Shown: positions 39,419-48,396, counted from the first letter of the stretch. The stretch: DNA of 64,000 nucleotides from Gordonia oryzae (GCF_003797185.1 NZ_RKMH01000005.1:62001-126000), one strand, 5' to 3'. Translations and numbers: made by a program. The notes: generated by a model not told the origin, from the sequence alone.

Positions 39419-39534
39419 CGGTCACCGTGAATCGGTCCCTTTGTCCCCTAGTGGACAGACACGCATCCGATTTCGTAACCTTTCCGAGACCTTCGCAGAG
39501 CGTCCCGCTTCATACCGAAGCGGTCTGGGGAGAT

Positions 39535-39688
39535 CACCGCTCAATCGTCCGACGGACGAACCGGGGAACCACACGTTTTCGGAGCAATCCGGATTGGGGT
39601 GAGTCGCCTTCTGGACACAATCGTGTCTGGATCGCGTAGGGCCATTCTCTCGGCCCGAACCCGACAGCTAACTCGGTAGGCGGTCAAG
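39535..39688 (+). promoter_or_regulatory. ydaO-type c-di-AMP riboswitch
   Basis: Signature blocks of the ydaO/yuaA RNA occur in order: GACGGACGAACCGGGGAACC, TTGGGGTGAGTC, GTAGGG...CTCGGCCCGAACCC and GACAGCTAACTCGGTAGGCG. They end 25 bases before the NlpC gene start. In actinobacteria this class turns off peptidoglycan hydrolase genes when c-di-AMP is high. The ~120 bases before it (39419-39534) hold no gene and presumably the promoter; CGCTTC-ATACC-GAAGCG is a small hairpin there. The exact ends are estimates. Confidence 0.9.
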
Positions 39689-39713
39689 GGAGAACTAAAG
39701 GAGAACTCGTTAC

Positions 39714-40301
39714 GTGGCCAAACATCGTTTGGAACAGCCGAATCGCGGAGTCATCGCCAAAAAGGCGATGATCGCGGGCTCGCTGACCGTCGGCTCGCTC
39801 GCCGTAGCCGCAGGTCCGGCCCTCGCCGCACCGGCTCCGGCGCCCAGTGCGACCATCGAGATCCCGAATCTCGGCAAGTTCACGGTGCCCGGCATCGAGC
39901 AAAATCAGGTTCCGAACCAGTTCCGTCCGGGTGGGGGCGGTATCACGGCTCCGGTGCAGAGCGTTGCCGAGAAGGCCGTCCGTGCCGCGGAAAGCAAGAT
40001 CGGCGCGCCCTACGTCTACGGCGCTGCCGGCCCCAATGCCTTCGATTGCTCCGGTCTGGTCTACTGGTCCTATCAGCAGGCCGGTGAGACGATCCCGCGC
40101 GATAGCTACGGACAGCTCGGCGGTGGACGCGCGGTAAACTACGCCGACGCGCAGCCGGGCGACGTCCTGATCTTCAACGGCGGCAGCCACGCCGGGCTCT
40201 ACATCGGCAACGGCCAGTTCATTCACGCCTCGACTGAGGGTGTCCCGGTGCAGAAGGCATCGGTCAAGGCATGGTCGCTGACCGGGGTTCGCCGATACTG
40301 A
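39714..40301 (+). CDS. NlpC/P60 family secreted peptidoglycan endopeptidase, riboswitch-controlled
   Basis: A 195-residue exported cysteine peptidase of D-Glu-meso-DAP bonds in peptidoglycan. The signal peptide (KKAMIAGSLTVGSLAVAAGPALA) ends around residue 38; the NlpC/P60 domain from ~85 has the nucleophile Cys112 in FDCSGLVYWSY, His159 in GGSHAGLYIG and His171 in FIHAS. It resembles Rv2190c. GTG start with AAAGGAG ten bases before. A ydaO riboswitch is in its leader, so wall cutting is tied to c-di-AMP and osmotic/turgor state. A strong hairpin follows. Confidence 0.94.
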   Translation: MAKHRLEQPNRGVIAKKAMIAGSLTVGSLAVAAGPALAAPAPAPSATIEIPNLGKFTVPGIEQNQVPNQFRPGGGGITAPVQSVAEKAVRAAESKIGAPYVYGAAGPNAFDCSGLVYWSYQQAGETIPRDSYGQLGGGRAVNYADAQPGDVLIFNGGSHAGLYIGNGQFIHASTEGVPVQKASVKAWSLTGVRRY

Positions 40302-40336
40302 TCCCGCTCTCGGTGAGAACGTGTGAGCATGTATTC

Positions 40337-40365
40337 GGGCGGATCGCGCACAGCGCGATTCGCCC
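40337..40365 (+). terminator. Terminator between the two NlpC/P60 genes
   Basis: GGGCGGATCGCGC pairs with GCGCGATTCGCCC (13 bp, one G-U), loop ACA, followed by TTATG. It ends the riboswitch-controlled unit. Confidence 0.8.
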
Positions 40366-40443
40366 TTATGCGTCGAGGTCGACGACCCGGTTGAGGCAGA
40401 GGTGAGTAGTCCGGGTCGGTGGGGAAGTGGCAAGGGGAATGTG

Positions 40444-41520
40444 GTGACAGTCGTGGGAGCCGGATCGGCGATCGGCATCAACCGATCAATGCGCCTGGCG
40501 TTGACCACCGTGATCGCTGTGCTCGCGGTCGCGTTAACGCAGATCGGCGCGGCGTTCGGGACGCCGGATGCCGTGGCCGACCCGCCGCAATCAGCGGATC
40601 AGCTGCTCGCGCGCTATACCTCGCTGAGCCGTGAGGCCGAGACCTCGGCCGAACAGATGCACAACGCGCAGATCGAATACGACAAACAGCGCAGCATCGT
40701 CGCACAGTCCAAGAAGGCCGCCGCTACCGCGCAGAGTTCGCTCGACCGCTCCCAGGTCTCGCTGAATGAGCTGCAAACGCGTTTCGGATCGCTGGTGCGC
40801 ATCAGTTATATGGGTGGCCGGTCCAACCGGCTCTATGCCGTCCTCACCGCCAACTCGCCCCAAACCCTGCTCGACCAGATGTCCGGCTTGGAGATGGTCT
40901 CGCGTCGTGCCGCTGCCGATCTGTCGGCGCTGAAAAAGGTGCGCGCCCAAACAGTCTCGGACCGTGATGCCGCGAATGCGGCGGCCTCGACAGCTACCCG
41001 CGCGGTCTCCGACGCCGAACGCGTGCGGGGCGATCTACAGAAGAAGCAGGCCGAACTGCAGTTGCAGGCAGCCCAGATCCGGGTGATCTATGCGACCCTG
41101 ACGGGTAAGCAGCTCGCTGCGCTCGACGGCCCGCGCTTCGACTTCGACCCCGCAGCTGTACCCCGCGGTACAGCCCCCGCACTTATCGCGGTGCAGGCCG
41201 CACTGACCCGCATTGGCGATCCCTACGTGTGGGGCGCGACCGGCCCCGACTCATTCGACTGCTCCGGACTGATGGTGTGGGCGTTCAAGCAGGCGGGCAA
41301 GCTCCTGCCGCGATCGAGTGAGGCGCAACTGGCCGGCGGCACGCCGGTCTCGCGCGAGGATCTTCAGCCGGGCGATCTCATCATCTACTACCCCGACGCC
41401 ACGCACGTCGGCATGTACGTCGGCGACGGCTACGTGATTCACGCCTCCACATTCGGTGTGCCGGTCAAGGTCGTCCCCATCGACGACGCGGGACCGTACA
41501 ACTCCGCGCGTCGGTACTAG
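40444..41520 (+). CDS. NlpC/P60 peptidoglycan endopeptidase with N-terminal coiled coil (RipA-like)
   Basis: A ~358-residue secreted hydrolase. The signal peptide around LALTTVIAVLAVALTQ is followed by a long coiled-coil (roughly residues 45-215 from this start, rich in Ala/Gln/Lys/Glu) and a C-terminal NlpC/P60 domain with the nucleophile in FDCSGLMVWAF and histidines in THVGMYVG and VIHAS. This is the RipA/RipC plan: the coiled coil shields or positions the catalytic domain, and partners such as FtsEX control it in relatives. GTG at 40444 has AAGGGG 6 bases upstream; GTG at 40402 or 40441 are alternatives. No riboswitch precedes it. Confidence 0.92.
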   Translation: MTVVGAGSAIGINRSMRLALTTVIAVLAVALTQIGAAFGTPDAVADPPQSADQLLARYTSLSREAETSAEQMHNAQIEYDKQRSIVAQSKKAAATAQSSLDRSQVSLNELQTRFGSLVRISYMGGRSNRLYAVLTANSPQTLLDQMSGLEMVSRRAAADLSALKKVRAQTVSDRDAANAAASTATRAVSDAERVRGDLQKKQAELQLQAAQIRVIYATLTGKQLAALDGPRFDFDPAAVPRGTAPALIAVQAALTRIGDPYVWGATGPDSFDCSGLMVWAFKQAGKLLPRSSEAQLAGGTPVSREDLQPGDLIIYYPDATHVGMYVGDGYVIHASTFGVPVKVVPIDDAGPYNSARRY

Positions 41521-41522
41521 GG

Positions 41523-41576
41523 GCGTGCTTCGCCCGCGGTGGGCGATCGGCGTGCTCCGCCCGCGGTGGGCGACCC
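41523..41576. repeat. 27-bp tandem duplication at the 5' end of the lipoprotein gene
   Basis: Bases 41523-41549 and 41550-41576 differ at about three positions and each encodes GVLRPRWA. The duplication creates two possible GTG starts (41525, 41552). Confidence 0.75.
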
Positions 41577-43021
41577 TGCGCACCGGGGTGACCACGAGCG
41601 CCGGTGCGGTGTTCGTCGTCATGTCGCTACTGATCACAGCCTGCGGTGGCGACGGTGGCGGTGTCGTTTCGGGGACGAGTTCGTCGTCGGTACCGGTGCC
41701 GACAAGCAATGTCTATCTGGACCAGCGCTCCCAGGGCGTGACACATCTCCTCGACTCGCTGTCGACCGCGCTGCGCTCGGGCACCCCCGATCAGCTCGCG
41801 GCGCTCGTGGACCCGTCGGTCAACCCGTCGCTGCGCGCCCGGTTGCAGACCGTGCAGGACAACCTGTCGGTGCACGCCGATACGGGGCGCGGAAAACGTC
41901 TGCGGCTCAGAGAGTTCCGGTACCAGCTCGCGCCGACTGAGGAGGTCGAGACCCTTGTCGGTGCCGACGTTCAGGCACGGCTGGATCAGCAGGGAAGCTC
42001 CGATACCTGGGTGGCCCCAGTGGAACTGCACGTGGCGCTCGGCGGTGCGAGCACTCCCGGGATCGACGAGGACGAGGTGGTGATCGACACCCAGCTCGTC
42101 GTCGCCCGTTACGACGACACCTGGAAACTGGTCGGCGACTCCACACTGGCCGGAGAGCCCACGCCATCGGCGCAGATGTGGGATCTGCCGGAACTGGCCG
42201 TTGTCGACGTTCCCACCGCGGGCGGCACATCGGTCATCGCGTCCTATCCGGAGAGCGCCGAGGATGCCGCGGCCGCCACCGGCGCAGCCCCCGGTTCTGT
42301 GGCCTCTGGTTCGATGGCTTCCGGCCCCACCGCCCAGATGGTCGCCCGCATCCGGTCTCTGCTGCCCGGTGCGATCGCTGCGGTATCGGCGTTCTGGGGG
42401 ACCGGGTGGCCCCAGCGTTCGGTGGTGGTGAGCACGGCCGCCGACGACCAATTCCACGCCCTGGCCGCCTCGGCCACCGACACCGCCGCGGCCGCAACCA
42501 TCTACGCCCATCTTGATCTGTCGGCGGGCTCGGTGACGGGCCAGCGCGTCCTGCTCACCCCGGTCGCCCGTGATCTGCCCGCACCGGCACTCGGCGTGGT
42601 TCTGCGCCACGAACTCACACACGTCGCCACCCGCGCGCATACTGCGACCACTGCGCCGATGTGGCTCACCGAGGGAGTCGCCGAGTACGTCGGGCGCAAG
42701 GGCACCTACACCCGTCCCGCCGATGCCGCCCCGGATCTCGCGGCCGCGGTGCAGGCCGGTGACACCCCGGCCGATCTACCGACCGATCATCAGTTCTCCG
42801 TCGATGCCGTGTCCTCGCGGCTGGCCTATCAGTCGGCCTGGTCGGTGGCGACCTTCGTCGCGGCGGCTTTCGGCGAACCCAGGCTTCGTGCACTGTACGT
42901 GGCGGTGGGTGCATCGAGCGACGACGCGCGCGCCGATGCCGCGTTGTCGGCCACCCTGGGTATCACGCGGGCCCAGTTTGTCGCCCGGTGGCGGGCGTGG
43001 CTGACGGCCCAACTGCGATGA
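41525..43021 (+). CDS. Secreted lipoprotein with HExxH zinc metallopeptidase motif
   Basis: A ~498-residue exported protein. After a short basic start, AVFVVMSLLITACGG is a lipoprotein signal with its acyl-cysteine. Residues ~40-210 look like a beta-rich NTF2-like or scaffold domain. The C-terminal half contains HELTHVATR followed by PMWLTEGVAEYVG, the HExxH plus downstream Glu arrangement of gluzincin peptidases (M1/M61-like). A protease role at the cell surface is therefore inferred; the substrate is unknown. It starts 4 bases after the RipA-like gene, so it is probably cotranscribed with that hydrolase. GTG 41552 is an equally good start. Confidence 0.8.
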   Translation: MLRPRWAIGVLRPRWATLRTGVTTSAGAVFVVMSLLITACGGDGGGVVSGTSSSSVPVPTSNVYLDQRSQGVTHLLDSLSTALRSGTPDQLAALVDPSVNPSLRARLQTVQDNLSVHADTGRGKRLRLREFRYQLAPTEEVETLVGADVQARLDQQGSSDTWVAPVELHVALGGASTPGIDEDEVVIDTQLVVARYDDTWKLVGDSTLAGEPTPSAQMWDLPELAVVDVPTAGGTSVIASYPESAEDAAAATGAAPGSVASGSMASGPTAQMVARIRSLLPGAIAAVSAFWGTGWPQRSVVVSTAADDQFHALAASATDTAAAATIYAHLDLSAGSVTGQRVLLTPVARDLPAPALGVVLRHELTHVATRAHTATTAPMWLTEGVAEYVGRKGTYTRPADAAPDLAAAVQAGDTPADLPTDHQFSVDAVSSRLAYQSAWSVATFVAAAFGEPRLRALYVAVGASSDDARADAALSATLGITRAQFVARWRAWLTAQLR

Positions 43022-43043
43022 AATCGGCAAGGATGATGGAGTG

Positions 43044-44168
43044 ATGCACCGAACGCTCCTGGTGACCAACGATTTTCCGCCGCGGCGTGGCGGAATCCAG
43101 TCCTACCTGGAGAATCTCGTCGATCTGCTGGATCCGGATGATGTGGTGGTCTATGCCCCGCGCTGGCGTGGACGCAGCCACGAGGAGTTCGACGCCGCGC
43201 TGCCTTACCGCGTCTATCGGCATCCGACGACGCTGATGTTGCCCACCCCGTTCGTCGCCCGTCGCGCCGCGAAAATCATTCGGGACGAAGATATCTCGAC
43301 GGTGTGGTTCGGGGCGGCTGCCCCGTTGGCGGTGTTGTCGGGATACTTGCGTCGGGCCGGGGCCCGCCGCATCATCGCCAGCACACATGGACACGAGGTC
43401 GGTTGGTCGATGATCCCGGGGGCGCGCGGCATCCTGCGCTACATCGGCAACCACACCGACGTCATCACCTACGTCAGCCGCTACACCCGCGGCCGATTCG
43501 CCTCGGCGTTCGGTCCGCGCGCCGCATTGGAGTATCTCCCGCCGGGCGTCGACATCACCCGGTTTGCTCCGGATGCTGCGTCGCGCCGACGAATTCGAGC
43601 CGAGCTGGGAATCGGTGAGCGACCCACCATCGTGTGCCTGTCACGGCTGGTGCCGCGCAAGGGGCAAGACGTCCTGATTCGTGCACTGCCGCTGATCCGA
43701 TCAGAGATCGCCGACGCCGCGCTCGTGATCGTCGGGGGCGGACCCTACGCCGAGAACCTCCACGACATCGCCCACGCGGAGGGCGTCAGCGAGCACGTCG
43801 TGTTCACCGGGCCGGTCCCGGCGGCCGAACTCGCTGCCTATCACACCATCGCCGACGTCTTCGCCATGCCGGCGCGCACGCGCGGCAAGGGTCTGGACGT
43901 CGAGGGTCTGGGCATCGTCTACCTGGAGGCGTCGGCCAGCGGTGTGCCGGTGGTCGCCGGCCTCTCCGGCGGCGCCCCGGAGACCGTCCGAGAGGGGATC
44001 ACCGGAACCGTCGTCGACGGCACCGATGTCGCCGGGGTCGCGCTCGCGCTCATCGGAATCCTGGGCGATCGCGACGCTGCCGCGGAGATGGGCCGTCAGG
44101 GACGGCGATTCGTCGAGGACCACTGGCAGTGGTCACAGACGGCCGCGCGGCTGCGCCAGCTGCTGTGA
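43044..44168 (+). CDS. pimB: Phosphatidylinositol mannosyltransferase PimB'
   Basis: A 374-residue GT4 (GT-B fold) glycosyltransferase. It begins HRTLLVTNDFPPRRGGIQSY and has the donor-binding VCLSRLVPRKGQDVLIRALP, VGGGPYAENL, and EGLGIVYLEASASGVPVVAG (E-x7-E). By sequence and position (Rv2188c) it adds the second mannose of phosphatidylinositol dimannoside from GDP-mannose at the cytoplasmic face. ATG 43044 is preferred over GTG 43041. It converges with fadD15. Confidence 0.93.
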   Translation: MHRTLLVTNDFPPRRGGIQSYLENLVDLLDPDDVVVYAPRWRGRSHEEFDAALPYRVYRHPTTLMLPTPFVARRAAKIIRDEDISTVWFGAAAPLAVLSGYLRRAGARRIIASTHGHEVGWSMIPGARGILRYIGNHTDVITYVSRYTRGRFASAFGPRAALEYLPPGVDITRFAPDAASRRRIRAELGIGERPTIVCLSRLVPRKGQDVLIRALPLIRSEIADAALVIVGGGPYAENLHDIAHAEGVSEHVVFTGPVPAAELAAYHTIADVFAMPARTRGKGLDVEGLGIVYLEASASGVPVVAGLSGGAPETVREGITGTVVDGTDVAGVALALIGILGDRDAAAEMGRQGRRFVEDHWQWSQTAARLRQLL

Positions 44169-44218
44169 TCGGCTCGGGCCGGTGGTGTTCGACGACCGCG
44201 ACGACGTCGACGGGCGAC

Positions 44219-46021
44219 TCAGCGCCTGGCGTAGAGCGCGTCGATGTCGCCGGCGTACTTGTCGACGACCACGTTGCGCTTGACCTTCAGCGTCGGGGTC
44301 ATCTCACCGGTCTCCTCGCTGAAATCGTCACCGAGAATCCGGAACTTCTTGATCGACTCGGCGTGCGAGACGGTCTTGTTGGCCTCGTCGACGGCCGACT
44401 GAATCGCCGCGCGCAGGTCGGGGTCGTCGGCGAGATCGGCCACCGATGCGTCGGCGGGCTTGCCGTTGCGCTCCTTCCACGCCGGGAAGGCCTCGGGATC
44501 GACGGTGACCAATGCGGCGATGAACGGCTTCTGATCGCCGACCACGACCGCCTGTGAGACCAGGGCATCGGCGCGGATGACATCCTCGAGGCCGGCGGGC
44601 GAGACGTTCTTGCCGCCCGCGGTGACGATGAGTTCCTTCTTGCGCCCGGTGATCTTCAGGAACCCCTCGTCGTCGAGTGATCCGAGATCGCCGGTGTGGA
44701 ACCAGCCGTCGGTGATGGCGGCGGCGCTGGCCTCCTCGTTGTGCCAGTACTCCTTGAACACCACGCCGCCGCGCAGCAGGATCTCCCCGTCCTCGGCAAT
44801 CCGAACGGCGTTGCTCGCCAAGGGTTTTCCGACGGTGCCGATCTTGACCGCGCCGGGGGTGTTGACGGTGACCGCCGCGGTCGTCTCGGTCAGGCCGTAA
44901 CCCTCGTAGACCGGGATGCCGATCCCGGAGAAGAAGAATCCCAGGCGAGAACCGAGCGGCCCGCCCCCGGAGATCGCGAGCTCGCACTCGCCGCCGAGTG
45001 CCGCGCGGAGCTTGCCGTAGACGAGCTTGTCGAACAGGGTGTGCTTGGCGCGCAACACGATTCCGACGTCGCCGCGTTCGGCCGCCGCGGCGTGGTCGAT
45101 GGCGGTGGCCGCCGCCATGTCGAAGATCCGGCCCTTGCCCTCGTCGTGGGCCTTCTGGCGGGCGGTGTTGTAGACCTTCTCGAACACGCGGGGCACCGAG
45201 AGGATCAGAGACGGCTTGAACACCGCGAATTCCGGTACGAGGCCTGCAATGTCGTTGGTGAAGCCCACCTCGACCCCGGCCTCCATGGCGACCAGGGTGA
45301 TCGCGCGGGCCAGCACGTGCGCCAGCGGCAGGAACATCAGCAACCGCTTGCCGGGCGCGAGCAACTGCGACATGTTGCCCTCGAGGACTCCGCGGACCTC
45401 GGAGAGCATGTTGGCGTGCGTCAGCTCGCAGCCCTTGGGCCGGCCGGTGGTGCCCGAGGTGTAGATCAGCGTCGCCGGGTCGCTCGCGTGGACCGTCGCG
45501 CGTCGCGTGGCGACCTCGTCGTCGTCGACCTCGGCACCAGCGGCCGTCAAGTGCTCGAGCGCGCCCGGTCCGTCGGACGGATCGATCTGCAGTACCTGCA
45601 CCGGATGGTCGAGAGTGGCTCCCTCGTAGAGCTTTCGGTGTTCGTCGGATTCGACGATGATCGTCGAGGCCGCGGAGTCGGTCATGATCCACTCGATCTG
45701 CGAGCTCGACGACGAGTCGTAGATCGGCACGGTGATCGCCCCGGCCGACCAGATCGCGAAGTCCAGCAGCACCCATTCGAGGCGGGTCGCCGACAACAGC
45801 GCCACCCGATCGCCGGGCTGCACGCCGGAGGAGATCAAGCCCTTGGCCAGAGCGGTGATCTGCGCGGCGATGTCATCGGCGCGCACCTGCTTCCATGTCG
45901 CTCCCTCCTTGCGGCGGAAGACAGTCTGGCTCGGTGTGCGTTCGGCGATGCCGAAGATGATCGAGGTGGCGTTCTCATCGGCCTCGATGGTGAACCTCGC
46001 GGGAACGCTGTACTCGCTCAT
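44219..46021 (-). CDS. fadD15: Long-chain fatty acyl-CoA ligase FadD15-like
   Basis: A 600-residue adenylate-forming enzyme that activates long-chain fatty acids to CoA thioesters. Motifs: the phosphate-binding YTSGTTGRPKGCELTH, EGYGLTETTAAVTVN, GWFHTGDLGSLDDEGFLKI and the catalytic lysine region near LKVKRNVVVDKY. ATG 46021 (MSEYSVPARF) is the natural start. Position equals Rv2187c next to pimB', in a region rich in acyl-lipid genes. Confidence 0.93.
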   Translation of the reverse strand: MSEYSVPARFTIEADENATSIIFGIAERTPSQTVFRRKEGATWKQVRADDIAAQITALAKGLISSGVQPGDRVALLSATRLEWVLLDFAIWSAGAITVPIYDSSSSSQIEWIMTDSAASTIIVESDEHRKLYEGATLDHPVQVLQIDPSDGPGALEHLTAAGAEVDDDEVATRRATVHASDPATLIYTSGTTGRPKGCELTHANMLSEVRGVLEGNMSQLLAPGKRLLMFLPLAHVLARAITLVAMEAGVEVGFTNDIAGLVPEFAVFKPSLILSVPRVFEKVYNTARQKAHDEGKGRIFDMAAATAIDHAAAAERGDVGIVLRAKHTLFDKLVYGKLRAALGGECELAISGGGPLGSRLGFFFSGIGIPVYEGYGLTETTAAVTVNTPGAVKIGTVGKPLASNAVRIAEDGEILLRGGVVFKEYWHNEEASAAAITDGWFHTGDLGSLDDEGFLKITGRKKELIVTAGGKNVSPAGLEDVIRADALVSQAVVVGDQKPFIAALVTVDPEAFPAWKERNGKPADASVADLADDPDLRAAIQSAVDEANKTVSHAESIKKFRILGDDFSEETGEMTPTLKVKRNVVVDKYAGDIDALYARR

Positions 46022-46218
46022 ATCCTGCACCTTTCGACCGTCAGTGATGACTTGACCATCGTAACGACGACCGTTGGCACGATGCGGCGGGTGGGCCGCG
46101 ACCTGGTGAGGTCGCGGCGCCGCCGATCGGGTTCGCGGTGAGGCCCGTGCGCGAAGCAAACGATGCCAGAGCAGACGTTGCCTACCGATCGGCCGCGCCG
46201 ATATGTGAAGCTGGAGTC

Positions 46219-46641
46219 GTGACGAGCATTCAGGTTGCCGACGACACCTTCGTTGCCGCGGACCCGGTGAGTGCGGCCGACGTGCTGGGGGACCGGACCA
46301 GGTGGCGCCGCTGGTGGCCCGACCTGCATCTCGAGGTGGTCGAGGACCGGGCGGCCGCTGGGGTGCGCTGGCGCGTGTCGGGGCCGATCGAGGGGACGAT
46401 GGAGATCTGGTGCGAGCCCGTGCTCGACGGTTTCGTCCTGCATTACTTCCTGCATGCCGAACCGGCCGCGTCGGTGGTCGGCGGCGGGCGGTCGGACCGA
46501 GAGCGCGCGGATGTGCTCGCCGAACTCAACCGGCAGCGCCGGGTGGCAGGTAAGGTGATGGCCTTCGAGTGCAAGGACATCCTCGAGGACGGTCGCGGCG
46601 TCGGCGAGCCCGCGACCGCGGCCGGTCGGATAGGTGCCTGA
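46219..46641 (+). CDS. SRPBCC-like protein (first of a pair)
   Basis: A 140-residue protein with a START/SRPBCC-like hydrophobic-pocket fold: TSIQVADDTFVAADP, WRRWWPDLHLEVVEDR and MEIWCEPVLDGFVLHYFLH. No catalytic motif is visible; such proteins bind lipids or polyketides. GTG at 46219 is preceded by CTGGAG. It overlaps the next SRPBCC gene by one base (TGATG), so the two are translated together. Position equals Rv2186c. Confidence 0.82.
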   Translation: MTSIQVADDTFVAADPVSAADVLGDRTRWRRWWPDLHLEVVEDRAAAGVRWRVSGPIEGTMEIWCEPVLDGFVLHYFLHAEPAASVVGGGRSDRERADVLAELNRQRRVAGKVMAFECKDILEDGRGVGEPATAAGRIGA

Positions 46642-47078
46642 TGGCCGACCGCACCGAACGCTCGATTGTGGTCAATGCCGACGCTGCCGACATCATGGCG
46701 GTGATCGCCGACTTCGACAACTACCCCGAATGGGTCAGCGCGGCCCGCGAAGTCCAAGTCACCGAACGTGATTCGGCAGGTCGCGCACGCCGGGTGCGAT
46801 TCGTGCTCGACGCCGGAGTGCTGCGCGACACCTACGAATTGCGGTACGAGTGGGACGCCGACGGCACCGGGGTCTGGTGGGAACTGGTCTCCAGTGATCT
46901 GCAAAGCGATCAGCGCGGCCGCTACGAGGTCGTCCAACAGGTGCCCGGCTCGAGCAAGGTCACCTACACACTGATGGTGGACCTGATGGTGCCGATGATC
47001 GGGCAACTCAAGAGGCGCGCCGAGAAGGCCATCACCGATGCCGCCCTCAACGACCTGAAGAAGAGGGTCGAAGGCTGA
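46641..47078 (+). CDS. SRPBCC family protein (Coq10/cyclase-like)
   Basis: A 145-residue SRPBCC protein with the coenzyme Q-binding/cyclase signature: RSIVVNADAADIMAVIADF, YPEWVSAAREVQV, a beta-sheet core and a long C-terminal helix KRRAEKAITDAALNDLKK. It should bind a hydrophobic ligand. Relatives (Rv2185c) are abundant mycobacterial proteins of unknown role. Coupled upstream to the first SRPBCC gene and downstream to the ArsA-like gene. Confidence 0.9.
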   Translation: MADRTERSIVVNADAADIMAVIADFDNYPEWVSAAREVQVTERDSAGRARRVRFVLDAGVLRDTYELRYEWDADGTGVWWELVSSDLQSDQRGRYEVVQQVPGSSKVTYTLMVDLMVPMIGQLKRRAEKAITDAALNDLKKRVEG

Positions 47079-47098
47079 TCGATCTCACTCCCATCCAC

Positions 47099-48277
47099 GT
47101 GATGCTGGGGCCGGGGGGTTCCGGGATCTCCGTGGTCGCGGCCGCGGGAGCACTGCGCCGTGACCGCGGTCGTGATCGTGCCCGCGCTCCCTTGGCCCGG
47201 CCGGACCGTCACACCCTGCTGATCACCGTCGACCGGCTCTCGCCGACGCCGGATCTGTTGGGGGTCTTCCGGATGCCCGGATCGAGCGTTGCGGTCTCCT
47301 CGGGCGTACATTTGCTGACGCTCGACCGGCTGGAGTCGCTGGAAAAGACCTGGGCGATGTTCGCCGAGTTGCTCGCCGCCGGTATCCGGGGCGCCAAGAC
47401 GACGCTGCCGGTGTTGACCACGTTGGCCGGAATCGACGCCGCCGAACTCGCCGCACTGCCGGGGGTTGAGGAATTCTTGCTGTTGCGGCGCATCCGCGAC
47501 GAGGCCACCAGCGGCACTTGGGAACGCATCGTCGTCGATCTGTCGGGGGTCGCCGATCCGTACTCCCTGCTGCGGGCGCCGACGATCCTGCTGCAGGCCC
47601 TCGAACGGCTGTGGCCGCGCCACCGACGTCTCGCGGTGGCCGCCGGCTCACCGATGCTCACGCAACTGACGGCCGCCGTCGACGCCATTGCCGGCGACTG
47701 CGACGACATCGCGGAGTTGCTCACCGATCCGCATGTCGTCGCCGGGCATCTCGTCGTGGCGGCCGACGCACGCGGTGCCGGTGCGCTACCGCGTTATCTC
47801 GCGATCGCCGATCTGATGGGGTTTCCGATGCGGTCGATCGTGGTGAACCGGGGCGTCGGTGCCGGTGCGCCCGCCGAGGTGGTCGTCGACGACCCGCAAG
47901 TGTCTGTCTGCACCGTCGAGCTCGCAGCCGCCCCACTGGATCGCCCGGCGCGACTACGCAAACTCGCTGTCTCACTTGCCCGACCGACCGGCGCCGCCCG
48001 CGGTAGCGGCGACGCCGAGGTGAGGACGGTGTCCGGTACCGGGCTCGACACCGTCTTTGAGATGTCGTGGGAGCAGCGGCTGCCCGACCCCCACCGGTTC
48101 GACCTGGGCCGCGGTGGCGACGACCTGCTCGTCACCGTGGACGGCTTCCGTCACGCGGTGCGGCTGCCGTCGGTGCTGCGGCGCTGCCACGTCGGTGAGG
48201 CGAGCTGGGACGGCCGGCGGATCAGGGTGCTCTTCACCCCGGATCCGTCAGTCTGGCCACAGGGCCGTCAGGCCTGA
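47099..48277 (+). CDS. ArsA-like ATPase-fold protein with degenerate Walker A
   Basis: A 392-residue protein of the ArsA/GET3-like SIMIBI fold: an N-terminal glycine loop, LLITVDRLSPTPDLLG, ERIVVDLSGVADPYSLLRAP and LMGFPMRSIVVNRGVGAGAP, and a C-terminal beta domain ending RIRVLFTPD. The nucleotide loop reads GPGGSGIS where ArsA proteins have GKGGVGKT, so the catalytic lysine is missing and ATP hydrolysis is doubtful. GTG 47099 or ATG 47102 would cut into the first strand; CTG 47075, overlapping the previous stop (CTGA), would restore IDLTPIHVMLG. Position equals Rv2184c. Function unknown. Confidence 0.82.
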   Translation: MMLGPGGSGISVVAAAGALRRDRGRDRARAPLARPDRHTLLITVDRLSPTPDLLGVFRMPGSSVAVSSGVHLLTLDRLESLEKTWAMFAELLAAGIRGAKTTLPVLTTLAGIDAAELAALPGVEEFLLLRRIRDEATSGTWERIVVDLSGVADPYSLLRAPTILLQALERLWPRHRRLAVAAGSPMLTQLTAAVDAIAGDCDDIAELLTDPHVVAGHLVVAADARGAGALPRYLAIADLMGFPMRSIVVNRGVGAGAPAEVVVDDPQVSVCTVELAAAPLDRPARLRKLAVSLARPTGAARGSGDAEVRTVSGTGLDTVFEMSWEQRLPDPHRFDLGRGGDDLLVTVDGFRHAVRLPSVLRRCHVGEASWDGRRIRVLFTPDPSVWPQGRQA

Positions 48278-48396
48278 GGCTGCGCAAGCCTGCGCCCCGG
48301 AATGGAGGTGGGCGGGCCCCAGAGGGTACCGTGCTTGTGCACACGAATCGCCAGATGGAGTATCGACCGGATGAGCCGAGCGTATGAGGCGAGGGC

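Noticed and set aside
44696..46141. 481-codon plus-strand frame
   Set aside because: Antisense to fadD15, whose adenylation motifs are intact.
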